From JBDTCO01 sp039923495 (GTDB taxonomy: Bacteria > Myxococcota_A > Polyangia > Palsa-1104): DNA of 34,631 nt. The translations under genes and the position numbers were made by a program. Where the stretch lies: assembly GCA_039923495.1 (NCBI GenBank), contig JBDTCO010000104.1, positions 1-34,631 of the forward strand, written 5' to 3'. Each line of letters starts with the position of its first letter. Positions within the stretch are counted from its first letter, which is position 1. The notes under the pieces are model-generated. The model made no database searches and had not been told where the DNA came from. It saw nothing but the letters and a program-made list of their open reading frames with translations. This document shows, one piece after another, positions 13,564-23,957 of the stretch.

Positions 13564-16227
13564 ATGCAGAGCCTCGACAGTCTGTCGCTCCGGAAGAGCT
13601 TCCTCGACCACTTCGCGAAACAGGGTCACGAGATCGTGCGCTCGTCGCCGCTCGTCCCCGCCAACGACCCGACGCTGCTGTTCACCAACGCCGGGATGGT
13701 CCAGTTCAAGGACGTGTTCACGGGTCAGGAGAAGCGGTCGTACACGCGTGCGACCTCCTCACAAAAGTGCGTGCGCGCGGGTGGCAAGCACAACGACCTC
13801 GAGAACGTCGGGCGCACCGCGCGTCACCACACGTTCTTCGAGATGCTCGGCAACTTCTCCTTCGGCGACTACTTCAAGGAGCAGGCGATCGAGCTGGCGT
13901 GGTCGTGGCTCACCGGCACGCTCGGCATCGATCCCCAGCGCCTGTGCATCACCGTCTTCGGCGGAGACGAGAAGCTCGGCCTCGGGCCGGACGACGAGGC
14001 GCGCGCGATCTGGAAGCGCGTCACCGGCTACGGCGACGAGCGCATCATCGGCATGGGGATGAAGGACAACTTCTGGATGATGGGCGACACCGGCCCCCAG
14101 GGTCCCTGCTCCGAGATCCATTACTTCGTCGGTGGCGAGGCCGATCTCTCGAAGTTCGATCAGGAGCCCGACTCGAACGGCGTCGGCTGGATGGAGATCT
14201 GGAACCTCGTCTTCATGCAGTTCGAGCGCAAGACGAAGGACGCACCGCTCACCCCGCTGCCGCGTCCATCCATCGACACCGGCGCGGGGCTCGAGCGCGT
14301 CGCCGCCGTGCTCCAGGGCGTGCGCTCGAACTACGACACGGACCTGCTGCGTCCGCTCGTCGAGGCCGCCGGTGCGCTGGCCAACAAGAACTACGTCCCC
14401 GGCGACAGCGACGACAGCGTTTCGATGCGCGTCCTCGCGGATCACGCGCGCGCCAGCGTGTTCCTGCTCGCCGACAACGTGAGCCCGTCGAACGAGGGCC
14501 GCGGCTACGTCCTGCGTCGCATCATGCGCCGCGCGATCCGCCACGGCGTGCGCCTCGGCCTCAAGGAAGGCGCCTTCGCGAAGCTGTGCGCACACGTCGT
14601 CGAGAAGATGGGCGGGGTGTACCCGGAGCTCGTCGAGGCGCAGACGCTCATTGCGCGCTCCGTCGACGCCGAGGACCAGGCGTTCCGTCGCACGCTCGAC
14701 CGGGGCCTGAGGCTCCTCGACGAGGTATTCGGCAAGCTGCCCGCGAAGGCCGAGGTCCCCGGAGACGTCGTCTTCAAGCTCTACGACACGTACGGCTTCC
14801 CGGCGGACCTCACGCGCGTCATCGCCGAGGAGCGCGGGTATACCGTCGACGAGATCGGCTTTTCGCGCGCCATGGACGAGCAGCGCAACCGCGGCGACTT
14901 CGCGGGCTCGGGCGAGGCTGCCGTCGCGGGGCTGTGGAAGGAGCTACGCGGCAAGGTCGGCGCCTCGGACTTCATCGGCTACGACTCGCTCGAGACCACC
15001 TCACCGATCGTCGCGCTCGTCGTCGACGGAAAACAGGTCGAAAGAGTTCACGCCGGCGAGACGTTCGATCTCGTCGTCGGCAAGACGCCGTTCTACGGCG
15101 AGTCCGGTGGGCAGGTCGGCGATCGTGGCCACGTGTACCTCGGCGAGATCCACGCAGCCGACATCGGCGACGCGCAGAAGCCGGTGGGTGACCTCACCGT
15201 GCACCGCGGCACCGCCAAGGTCGGCCTGCACGTCGGGCTCGGCGTCACGCTGCGTGTCGACAAGGAAGCACGCGATCGCACGCGCGCCAACCACTCCGCG
15301 ACGCACCTCCTGCACCACGCCCTCAAGGAGGTGCTCGGCAACCACGTCGCGCAGAAGGGCTCGCTGGTCGGGCCGGATCGCCTGCGCTTCGACTTCGCGC
15401 ACTTCGCGCCGATGACGGAAGCAGAGAAGCTCCGCGTCGAGGATCTCGTGAACGACGAGATCCGACGCAACGTCGACACGAAGACGAACGTCATGGGCTT
15501 CGACGACGCGAAGAAGGCCGGCGCCGTCGCGCTGTTCGGCGAAAAGTACGGCGACAGCGTGCGCGTGCTCTCCGTCGGCGCTCAATCCGTCGAGCTCTGC
15601 GGCGGCACGCACGTGCACCGCGCCGGGGACATCGGGCTCTTCAAGATCACGCAGGAGCTCGGCATCGCGCAGGGCGTGCGTCGCATCGAGGCGCAGACTG
15701 GCGCCGGCGCCATCGCGTTCGTGCGCAAGCTCGAGGCCGAGCTCGATGCTGCCGCGGCCAAGCTCAAGGGAGCGCCGTTCGAGGTCGCGCTCAAGGTCGA
15801 GCGTCTCGTGGAGGACGCGAAGGGCCTGCGCAAGGAGCTCGAGGAGCTGCGCAAGAAGCTCGCGATGGGCGGCGGCGGCAACGACCTCTTCAGCAAGGTG
15901 CGCGACGTAGGCGGCATCAAGGTCATCGCCGCGCGCACCGATACCGCCGATCCGAAAGCGCTGCGCGAGGTCGCGGACGAGCTGCGCAACAAGCTCGGCT
16001 CCGGCATCGTGGTGCTCGGCGGCGTCGCGGACGGCAAGGCGCTGGTCGTCGTCGCGGTCACGCAGGACCTCGTCGGTCGCTTCCAGGCCGGCAAGCTCGT
16101 CGCCGAGCTCGCGAAGATCATCGGCGGCAAGGGCGGCGGTCGCCCCGACTTCGCGCAGGCAGGCGGGCCCGATGCAGCGCGCCTCGACGAGGCGCTGGAC
16201 AAGGCGTACGAGCTCGCCGCCGGCTGA
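13564..16227 (+). CDS. alaS: Alanyl-tRNA synthetase
   Basis: Class II synthetase that charges tRNA-Ala and edits mischarged Ser/Gly. The 887 residues match the standard bacterial length. The catalytic domain begins SLRKSFLDHFAKQGHE, with the class II motif 2 region (VRAGGKHNDLENVG, HHTFFEMLGNFSFGDYF). The editing domain carries HxxxH within NHSATHLLHH (near 577) and the zinc-binding CGGTHV (near 679). The C-terminal C-Ala region includes a coiled coil (ELRKKLA) and ends with GGKGGGRPDFAQAGG, as expected. The ATG at 13564 fits family N-termini. No domain is lost. It begins 24 bases after the beta-barrel gene. Confidence 0.98.
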   Translation: MQSLDSLSLRKSFLDHFAKQGHEIVRSSPLVPANDPTLLFTNAGMVQFKDVFTGQEKRSYTRATSSQKCVRAGGKHNDLENVGRTARHHTFFEMLGNFSFGDYFKEQAIELAWSWLTGTLGIDPQRLCITVFGGDEKLGLGPDDEARAIWKRVTGYGDERIIGMGMKDNFWMMGDTGPQGPCSEIHYFVGGEADLSKFDQEPDSNGVGWMEIWNLVFMQFERKTKDAPLTPLPRPSIDTGAGLERVAAVLQGVRSNYDTDLLRPLVEAAGALANKNYVPGDSDDSVSMRVLADHARASVFLLADNVSPSNEGRGYVLRRIMRRAIRHGVRLGLKEGAFAKLCAHVVEKMGGVYPELVEAQTLIARSVDAEDQAFRRTLDRGLRLLDEVFGKLPAKAEVPGDVVFKLYDTYGFPADLTRVIAEERGYTVDEIGFSRAMDEQRNRGDFAGSGEAAVAGLWKELRGKVGASDFIGYDSLETTSPIVALVVDGKQVERVHAGETFDLVVGKTPFYGESGGQVGDRGHVYLGEIHAADIGDAQKPVGDLTVHRGTAKVGLHVGLGVTLRVDKEARDRTRANHSATHLLHHALKEVLGNHVAQKGSLVGPDRLRFDFAHFAPMTEAEKLRVEDLVNDEIRRNVDTKTNVMGFDDAKKAGAVALFGEKYGDSVRVLSVGAQSVELCGGTHVHRAGDIGLFKITQELGIAQGVRRIEAQTGAGAIAFVRKLEAELDAAAAKLKGAPFEVALKVERLVEDAKGLRKELEELRKKLAMGGGGNDLFSKVRDVGGIKVIAARTDTADPKALREVADELRNKLGSGIVVLGGVADGKALVVVAVTQDLVGRFQAGKLVAELAKIIGGKGGGRPDFAQAGGPDAARLDEALDKAYELAAG

Positions 16228-16269
16228 CAGAACGTGAAAGCGTGAGGCCGACCTGCTAGGCTGCCGCGC

Positions 16270-16902
16270 GTGACCGAGCGACGGGAACCGAAGTCGTCGA
16301 CGATGCGGGTGAAGCTCCGGTACCCCGACGTCGACACGTTCCTCGTGAAGTACGGTCCGAACCTGTCGCGTGGCGGCGTCTTCATCGGGACCCGGACACC
16401 AAAGGTCGTCGGGACGCCGATCCGCTTCGACTTCGTGCTCGTTCACGACGACGTCGAGCTCAGCGTGCTGCGCGGCGAAGGCGTCGTGCACTTCGTCCGC
16501 GAGCCCGATGCGAGCGCTGCCGGCCGAACGCCGGGCATGGGCCTGCGCTTCACGAAGCTCTACGACGACGGGCAGTCCATCGTCGATCGCGCGCTCCAGC
16601 TGCGCGCGATCACCGTCGAGCCCGAGGGTACTGGCCCCGCGCCCTCGAACATCCGCGAGGTGACCGGCGAGGTCGAGCTCGTGACCGGACCGCAGCGCGC
16701 GCTCGAGAACAACTACGATCTGGACGCGCTGATCGTCGAGTCCGGCATCACGGCCGCTCGCGTCGAGGCCACGCTGCACCGTCGTCGCAAGACCGACCTC
16801 GGGGAGGGAGTGCTGCAGGCCCTGCTCGAGCGCAAGCCCGGCGGCGTACCGACCACGACCGAGGCGGTCGCAGCCCTCGACGACCTGCTCAAGAGACGCT
16901 GA
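16270..16902 (+). CDS. PilZ-domain protein (myxobacterial TIGR02266-like)
   Basis: A 210-residue protein likely to bind, or to descend from proteins that bind, cyclic-di-GMP. The PilZ fold is recognisable from VKLRYPDVDTFLVKYGPNLSRGGVFI split over residues about 14-38 (NLSRGGVFI is the family signature), then GTPIRFDFVL and GMGLRFTKL. The expected RxxxR motif upstream of the barrel is only partly present (ERREPKSSTMRVKLR), so nucleotide binding is uncertain. A C-terminal region of about 70 residues is helical and unassigned. The GTG at 16270 is preceded by AGG at about 9 bases and by TAGGCT as a possible -10 box. It converges on the glutamate-cysteine ligase gene with an 18-base gap and no visible terminator. 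Confidence 0.82.
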   Translation: MTERREPKSSTMRVKLRYPDVDTFLVKYGPNLSRGGVFIGTRTPKVVGTPIRFDFVLVHDDVELSVLRGEGVVHFVREPDASAAGRTPGMGLRFTKLYDDGQSIVDRALQLRAITVEPEGTGPAPSNIREVTGEVELVTGPQRALENNYDLDALIVESGITAARVEATLHRRRKTDLGEGVLQALLERKPGGVPTTTEAVAALDDLLKRR

Positions 16903-16920
16903 CGCCTCTCGGGGTTCGTT

Positions 16921-18246
16921 TCAGGCGATGGCGAGCGCGGCGATCATCTGCGTGACGTCGCCCTTCGTTCGCGTGAAGTCCGCGAGGATGCGATCGGCGA
17001 CGGTGCGGCCCGTCGTGGCGACCTCGACGAGCGGCTGGAGCAGCGCGACCGCGCCCGGCTCGATGGTGGCCAGGCCGTGCTCCGCGATGGCGACGAGCGC
17101 CTTGGCGCGCACCTGCAGCGGGTCACCGAGCAGCTTCGTCCTGAGCGCGAGCCGCGGGACTTCGTGCTGGAGCTGGACGCGGTCGGCGAACGAGATGCCG
17201 TCTACGAGTGTCCACGCGGCGTCCTGCGTGTCCTTCGTCGCATAGATGCCGCGCCACAGCGCCGGCAGCGCGTTCACCATCGCGCGCGTCGAAGCGTCCG
17301 CCTGACGCACCTCGATGTAGCGCTTGAGGCGAACCTCCGGGAACAGCGTGGAGAGGTGCAGCTCCCAGTCGTCGATGGTCGCGCGCTGACCGAACTTTCC
17401 CTCGGCGATGAAGCGACGGAACGAAAACCCCTCGCCCGCGAGCGACTGGTAGCTCCCGTCGCGGTAGACGAAGAACATCGGAACGTCCAGCGCCCACTCG
17501 ACGTACGAGGCGAAGCTCGCGCCAGGCTGGAAGAGGAACGACAGCAGGCCGCAGCGCGCGGGATCCATCTGTAGCCACGCCGACGCGCGGAACGTCTGCT
17601 CGCCGGTGTCACGACCGTCGGCGAGCGGCGAGGCGGCGAACAGCGATGTGACGAGAGGCGAGATGCCCTGACCGACGCGCAGCTTGTCCATCGCGTCGGC
17701 CTCGTCGAGGTAGTCGACATTGGCCTGCACCGTCGCTGTGCGCTTCATCATGTCGTGCGCGCGCGCACCGTAGCGAGGCAGGTAGTCGCGCATGACGACG
17801 TAGCGACCCTTCGGCATCCACGGGATGCGATCGAGCCCGAAGAAAGGACGGAAGCCCGTGCCGAGCAGCGTGACATGGTGACGCGCGGCGACCGCGACGA
17901 GCTCGTCGAGATGCCTGTCATTGTCGACGACGGCGGCCTGCACGGTGTCGTGCGGTTCGCCCGAGTGCTCGAGCTGTCCGCCCGGCTCGAGCGTGAAGGT
18001 GCCGAGGCCCGGCTTCACCGCGCCGATGAGCGCGCCCGCCTCTTCCATGGGCGACCACCCGTCCTTGACGAAGGAACCGATGATCTTCGCGATGACGTCG
18101 TGTCCGGGCGCCGTGCCATCCGGCAGCACGGCAATCTTCTCGTGCTCGAGCCCGATACGATGACGCTCCACGGGCTTGTTGCCAGCGACGAAGTAGTCGA
18201 TCAGCTCTTTGAGGTCGCCGATCGGCGCTGCTGGGGTCGAGGCCAT
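16921..18246 (-). CDS. gshA: Glutamate-cysteine ligase, plant/proteobacterial type (GCS2 family)
   Basis: ATP-dependent first step of glutathione synthesis, joining glutamate and cysteine. The 441 residues carry the GCS2 signatures: HRIGLEHEK (near 29-37), LEPGGQLEHSGEP (near 84-96), MKRTATVQANVDY, FRASAWLQMDPAR and YIEVRQADA. These match the plant-type enzyme found in many proteobacteria, not the E. coli gshA family. The ATG at 18246 is chosen because the protein then begins shortly before the conserved helix DLKELIDYFV; no Shine-Dalgarno is visible. No gshB lies in the window. An EgtA-like role in ergothioneine synthesis is a less likely alternative. Confidence 0.9.
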   Translation of the reverse strand: MASTPAAPIGDLKELIDYFVAGNKPVERHRIGLEHEKIAVLPDGTAPGHDVIAKIIGSFVKDGWSPMEEAGALIGAVKPGLGTFTLEPGGQLEHSGEPHDTVQAAVVDNDRHLDELVAVAARHHVTLLGTGFRPFFGLDRIPWMPKGRYVVMRDYLPRYGARAHDMMKRTATVQANVDYLDEADAMDKLRVGQGISPLVTSLFAASPLADGRDTGEQTFRASAWLQMDPARCGLLSFLFQPGASFASYVEWALDVPMFFVYRDGSYQSLAGEGFSFRRFIAEGKFGQRATIDDWELHLSTLFPEVRLKRYIEVRQADASTRAMVNALPALWRGIYATKDTQDAAWTLVDGISFADRVQLQHEVPRLALRTKLLGDPLQVRAKALVAIAEHGLATIEPGAVALLQPLVEVATTGRTVADRILADFTRTKGDVTQMIAALAIA

Positions 18247-18356
18247 ATACGTAGCGTCTGCGCGGTGCAGCAGCGGGACACGATAAGATTGCCCGCGCCC
18301 ATGCGCAAGAGCGCGGTTGACCCGCTCGTCACGACCACGATAGCGTCGGTCCGCAC

Positions 18357-18761
18357 ATGACGGCGTCCACCATCGAAGCACACACACGCGTCATCGGCTC
18401 TATCGAGGCCGACGGCGACCTGGTGGTGCTCGGATGCATCGACGGCTCCGTGCGCGCGAAGGGTCAGCTCACGCTCGGGCCGGCCGCCGAGATCACGGGC
18501 GAACTCGCGGCCCACGACGTGCGGATCGCCGGAAAGCTCGAGCGCGCGGTGCGTGCCGACGGGGTCATCCACCTGTTGTCGACCGCAGAGGTCCGCGGCG
18601 ATCTGCACGCGGCGCGGGTCATCATCGACGATGGCGCAGTCTTCGAGGGCCAGGTGCGCTTGCTGCGTTCTCGTTCAGTCCGTGCGCCGGTTGCTGCGCC
18701 GCGCGTCGTCCCCGAGCTGCCGACGGTGGGTCGTCGTTCGATCCAGCGAAGGCAGGCATGA
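18357..18761 (+). CDS. Bactofilin (polymer-forming cytoskeletal protein)
   Basis: A 134-residue protein made almost entirely of the bactofilin right-handed beta-helix. Successive turns are visible as TRVIGSIEADGDLVVLGCID, GSVRAKGQLTLGPAAEITGE, LAAHDVRIAGKLER, RADGVIHLLSTAEVRGDL and ARVIIDDGAVFEGQV. Bactofilins self-assemble into filaments and in myxobacteria help shape cells and position chromosomal loci or motility proteins. Short unstructured tails flank the core. It is divergent from gshA across about 110 bases and overlaps pyrE by 4 bases (ATGA), so the two should be co-translated. Confidence 0.92.
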   Translation: MTASTIEAHTRVIGSIEADGDLVVLGCIDGSVRAKGQLTLGPAAEITGELAAHDVRIAGKLERAVRADGVIHLLSTAEVRGDLHAARVIIDDGAVFEGQVRLLRSRSVRAPVAAPRVVPELPTVGRRSIQRRQA

Positions 18762-19330
18762 CCGACCTCGTCCGCATGGCACCGACCGTCGCGCGCGGCC
18801 GCCTGCTCGAGCTCTTGCGCACGCTGTCCTATGCCGAGCGCGAGGTCGTGCTGGCATCCGGCCTGCGCTCCAGCTTCTACATCGACTGCAAGCAGACGAC
18901 GCTGACTGCCGAGGGTCACTTCCTCGTCGGCCTGCTGGTGCACGAGCTCGTGGGCCGCGTCGCACCGGAAGCACGCGCCATCGGAGGGCTCACGATGGGC
19001 GCCGATCCGATCGCGAGCGCCGTCGCCACCTATTCGTTCCTCGCAGGCAAGCCACTCGACGCGTTCTACGTGCGCAAAGAACCGAAGGGCCACGGCACGC
19101 AGGCCTGGATCGAAGGCGACAAGACGGTGGTTCCTGGCACGCCTGTCGTCGTGGTCGAAGATGTGTGCACGACCGGCGGATCGAGCCTCAAGGCCGTCGA
19201 GCGCGCGCGGATCCACCACCTCGACGTGCGCCATGTCGTCGCGCTCGTCGACCGGCAAGAAGGTGGCCGCGACGCCGTCGAGCGCGAGGTCGCTTTTTCG
19301 TCCCTGTTCACGCGCGCCGACTTCCAGTGA
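18758..19330 (+). CDS. pyrE: Orotate phosphoribosyltransferase
   Basis: De novo pyrimidine enzyme that makes OMP from orotate and PRPP. Its 190 residues show the family landmarks: VVLASGLRSSFYIDCKQTTL around residues 28-47, GGLTMGADPIASA, FYVRKEPKGHGT (Lys-rich catalytic loop) and the PRPP motif VVVVEDVCTTGGSS. The ATG at 18758 overlaps the bactofilin stop; the frame is open upstream but only opposite or within bactofilin. It overlaps the following lipoprotein gene by 4 bases (GTGA). The pairing with a bactofilin is unusual but the enzyme itself looks complete. Confidence 0.95.
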   Translation: MTDLVRMAPTVARGRLLELLRTLSYAEREVVLASGLRSSFYIDCKQTTLTAEGHFLVGLLVHELVGRVAPEARAIGGLTMGADPIASAVATYSFLAGKPLDAFYVRKEPKGHGTQAWIEGDKTVVPGTPVVVVEDVCTTGGSSLKAVERARIHHLDVRHVVALVDRQEGGRDAVEREVAFSSLFTRADFQ

Positions 19331-19965
19331 GGATCGCCCTCGCTGCGCTGCTGCTCTCCGGCTGCGCCATCACGAACCCGGTGCTCTCGCTGTCGGCGCC
19401 GACCACACCGGCGCGACCGTCGGACTACGTGAACCAGGTGAAGCGCTGGACGCGTCGCGGTGACACGCTGTTCGACTTCGACGCGGCGCTCATCATCGAC
19501 GCAACCTTCCACGCTCCCGAGTTCCAGGCGGCGTTCGACGCGAAGTACATCGATGCATATCGCGTCAACGAGAACGCACGTGCGCAGGTGCTCGCGAAGC
19601 TCGACGCCGCTGCCGACGAGGGCTGGGTCTTCCACCTCGAATCTCAGTCGCACACCTACGAGCTCGGTAACATCAAGCCCCCGAAGACGATCTGGCGTAC
19701 CACGCTCATCGACGACAAGGGTCGAGAGGTCTCGGCATCGGCGATCAGCCAGGATCGCACGCGACCCGAGGTGCTCATCGCGTTCTATCCGTACATCGGG
19801 ATCTTCTCGCGCGCGTGGCGCGTGGTGTTTCCGAAGACGCTCCCCGACGGCACACCGCTCGTCACGCCCGAGACGAAGAACCTCACGCTGCGGATCGCCG
19901 GACCGCCCGGCATCATCGAGCTGCGCTGGAGGTTTGCCGAGGAGCTCCCAGCAGCCTCGAAGTAG
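19327..19965 (+). CDS. Lipoprotein of unknown function
   Basis: A 212-residue predicted lipoprotein that I do not recognise. The GTG at 19327 overlaps the pyrE stop, and the very short signal peptide ends in lipobox LLSGC (Cys13). The mature domain looks like a mixed alpha/beta or beta-sandwich fold, with FDFDAALIIDATFHAPEF, WVFHLESQSHTYELGN, KTIWRTTLIDDKGREVSA and NLTLRIAGPPGIIELRW. It ends exactly one base before the convergent DUF4388 gene ends, the two stop codons forming TAGCTA. Co-translation with bactofilin and pyrE is the only context. Confidence 0.82.
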   Translation: MRIALAALLLSGCAITNPVLSLSAPTTPARPSDYVNQVKRWTRRGDTLFDFDAALIIDATFHAPEFQAAFDAKYIDAYRVNENARAQVLAKLDAAADEGWVFHLESQSHTYELGNIKPPKTIWRTTLIDDKGREVSASAISQDRTRPEVLIAFYPYIGIFSRAWRVVFPKTLPDGTPLVTPETKNLTLRIAGPPGIIELRWRFAEELPAASK

Positions 19966-21774
19966 CTAGCGTTTCTTGCGGGGCTTCTGCGGCTGCGTTT
20001 TCGCCGACGCGGCTCTCGCGGGCTCGGGTTTCGCGGGCACGGGCTTCGCGACAGGCGAGGGCTTGCTTCCGCCGAAGAGGCTCCACTTCTTCTTCGGCGC
20101 AACCTTTGGTACACGCCCCGACGCGTCGAGATCGTCGAAGGTCTCCACCGGATCCACGCGCTGCAGCTCTTCTTCCTTCGCGAAGAACGCCTCGTCCAGC
20201 TCGTCGAACGTGTGCGGGGCGTCCGCCTCCGGCAGCTCGTGCTTCGGCAGCGCTGATGCAGGGACGATCTGTGCCGCGGCGGCTTTGGGCCGCTCGATGA
20301 CCGGCGTGAGCGCAGCGGCGACCTCCTCCTCGTGCTGCGCCTCGACGACGACCTTCGGCTCCGAAGGCGGCTGCAACGCCGTGTGCTCCGTGTCGGTGGT
20401 GATGTCGGCGAACGTCTCGAAGCTCTGCTCGGACGGAAACGGGGTCGCAAGGTCCGTGACGGTGGCGGCTGGCAGCGCCGCGACCATCGTGGTCGCGAGT
20501 GCGGAGTCGCTGGCCTCGGGCTGCGCAGCCTCTGCGTGCGCCGTGTGGTCCAAGCCCAAGGCCTCCGCGTCGAGCTTCTCGACGCGGACGGTCCGATCGC
20601 CGAAGAGGTCATCGCTCTCGCCGGGCTCGTTGATCGCGTCGGAGCGACGCGCAGCCTCGTCGGCGTACGCCTCTGCCGCGCGTCGACCCGCTTCCGTGAC
20701 GGTGGAACGCGCCTCGGGCGCCGCGGTGCCGAGCAGCCAGTCGCGCACAGCGAGCTGTGCGGTCAGCGGGGAGATCGCGCGCACGGGATCGCGCCGCGCA
20801 ACGAGGCCGAGCTCGCACAGGCGATAGCAGACCTTGATGGTGTCGAACGGCTTGAACGGGCTCGACTCGACGATGTCGACGAGCGTCGCCCCGCTCACGA
20901 GCGCCTCCGCGAAGCGCATCACCTCCGGCGGCACCTTCAGCGCCGCATCGGCGAACTTGTCGGGACGCTTCTCGAACGTGGCCTGCGGACCGCCAACGCG
21001 CGCGGCGAGCTTCTCGAACTCGTCGACGAAGCGCAGACCGCTCTGCAGGAGCTCGTCGATGGGCGCGTGGATCTTGCGCTCCCCTGGTGGCGACGAGAAG
21101 CGCAGCTTGAGCTGAGCCTCACCCCACAGCAACAGGTGGTGGAACGCGACGACGCCCGAGAGCCGGCCTGCACGCGCCGCGACGAGCTCGCCACGTGCGA
21201 AGTGGAGCTGCCCCTTGTGACCGCCGCGCTCGAGCTCGACGACGGCCGAGCGACCGGCAGCCGCGAGCGCCCGCACGAGGAAGTAGACCTCGTAGTCCTC
21301 GAGCAGGCCAGCGATGCCTCCACCGTCGGGGCGAGCCGCGATCGCGAGCCGCGCGAGCGTGACGGCATCGCGGATGAACGCGGGCCACGCGACGAACTCG
21401 TCCGCCCCGGCACGCAGCGCGTCTTCGCGGAGCTCGCGACGTCCGAGCACGACGACGGCGAGTGCGCGTTTCGAGCCGCGATCGCGCAGCGAGCCGATGA
21501 ACGCGAGCGCCTCCTCCCGCGCATCCGGATCGGTGCCGATGGACACGGCAAGCACGGGTGCCTTCGACATCTCGAGCAGCGTCAGCGCCTCGCTGGCGGT
21601 CTCGGTGGCGAAGACCTCGAAGTCCTCGCGCTCGAAGCCGAACGTCAACGCCTCGCCGCTCTTCGACCCCGCGTCGTAGAGCACGACGCCCGAGTACACG
21701 CCGGACGAAGGCCTGCGAGCAGGCTCGCGCGGCGCCGGAACGCTTCCGGACTTTGATGGAGTGCTTCCGGGCAT
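19966..21774 (-). CDS. Pseudo-receiver plus DUF4388 (PATAN) signalling protein
   Basis: A 602-residue cytoplasmic protein. An N-terminal domain (about 28-140) has a receiver-like rhythm (VVLYDAGSKSG, VLAVSIGTD, LAVVVLGRREL) but lacks an Asp at the usual phospho-site, so it is probably not phosphorylated in the normal way. The DUF4388/PATAN domain follows (about 155-235: LLEDYEVYFLVRALAAAGRS, GQLHFARGELVAARAGRLSG, AFHHLLLWGEAQLKLRF), a family tied to two-component and motility signalling in myxobacteria. The rest is a winged-helix-like stretch (LVDIVESSPFKPFDTIKV) and a long acidic, low-complexity tail ending very basic (KPRKKR). The ATG at 21774 lies 13 bases after a TATACT box and has no clear Shine-Dalgarno. 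Confidence 0.85.
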   Translation of the reverse strand: MPGSTPSKSGSVPAPREPARRPSSGVYSGVVLYDAGSKSGEALTFGFEREDFEVFATETASEALTLLEMSKAPVLAVSIGTDPDAREEALAFIGSLRDRGSKRALAVVVLGRRELREDALRAGADEFVAWPAFIRDAVTLARLAIAARPDGGGIAGLLEDYEVYFLVRALAAAGRSAVVELERGGHKGQLHFARGELVAARAGRLSGVVAFHHLLLWGEAQLKLRFSSPPGERKIHAPIDELLQSGLRFVDEFEKLAARVGGPQATFEKRPDKFADAALKVPPEVMRFAEALVSGATLVDIVESSPFKPFDTIKVCYRLCELGLVARRDPVRAISPLTAQLAVRDWLLGTAAPEARSTVTEAGRRAAEAYADEAARRSDAINEPGESDDLFGDRTVRVEKLDAEALGLDHTAHAEAAQPEASDSALATTMVAALPAATVTDLATPFPSEQSFETFADITTDTEHTALQPPSEPKVVVEAQHEEEVAAALTPVIERPKAAAAQIVPASALPKHELPEADAPHTFDELDEAFFAKEEELQRVDPVETFDDLDASGRVPKVAPKKKWSLFGGSKPSPVAKPVPAKPEPARAASAKTQPQKPRKKR

Positions 21775-21787
21775 GCCGACGGTGGAC

Positions 21788-21793
21788 AGTATA
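21788..21793 (-). promoter_or_regulatory. Candidate -10 box of the DUF4388 gene
   Basis: On the minus strand this reads TATACT, 5 of 6 matching the -10 consensus, 13 bases before the start codon. TTGCGA lies upstream as a possible -35 but with only a 15-base spacer. The predicted leader is about 6 bases. Confidence 0.4.
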
Positions 21794-21824
21794 GCCGCGC
21801 TGCCCTGGTCGCAATGGCCAATCG

Positions 21825-21872
21825 GACGCTCGTCTCGTCTATCCTGGAAGACGAGACGCTCGTCTCGTCTAT
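21825..21872 (+). repeat. 18-bp direct repeat with overlapping inverted repeats upstream of FHA activator
   Basis: GACGCTCGTCTCGTCTAT occurs exactly twice, at 21825-21842 and 21855-21872, with a 30-base period (close to three helical turns). Between the copies, AGACGAGACG (21849-21858) is the perfect reverse complement of CGTCTCGTCT present in both copies. It can therefore pair with the left copy (8-base loop) or face the right copy across 2 bases. The right copy runs into TATACT (21870-21875). This looks like an operator or attenuator for the activator gene; the frame is open through it, so an extended N-terminus is a less likely alternative. Confidence 0.6.
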
Positions 21873-21875
21873 ACT
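21870..21875 (+). promoter_or_regulatory. Candidate -10 box of the FHA activator gene
   Basis: TATACT ends 10 bases before the ATG at 21886, and the interval (CACCGGGCTC) has no convincing Shine-Dalgarno. The box overlaps the right copy of the direct repeat, so a protein bound there would control access of RNA polymerase. Confidence 0.4.
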
Positions 21876-21885
21876 CACCGGGCTC

Positions 21886-23835
<1,950 letters not shown>

Positions 23836-23840
23836 GAACC

Positions 23841-23870
23841 TGACGGACTACGTTTCAGCCCTGTCCGTCA
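23841..23870. repeat. 8-bp inverted repeat downstream of the FHA activator
   Basis: TGACGGAC (23841-23848) and GTCCGTCA (23863-23870) are perfect complements separated by 14 bases, beginning 5 bases after the stop codon. No T-run follows on either side, so it is not a classical intrinsic terminator. It may still be a 3' mRNA stem or a pause site. Confidence 0.4.
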
Positions 23871-23957
23871 CCGGCTTCGCAGCAGCTCATCGCCGGTATC
23901 CCACGCGTAGAAGTCGGCTCCGGCTTCGTGAGCGCAGCAGACCGAGCCCCTGGCAGA

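Noticed and set aside
15001..16779. Minus-strand open frame of 592 codons
   Set aside because: Antisense to the 3' half of alaS and the PilZ gene; no motif or ribosome site.
20332..21756. Plus-strand open frame of 474 codons
   Set aside because: Antisense to the DUF4388 gene; composition typical of shadow frames.
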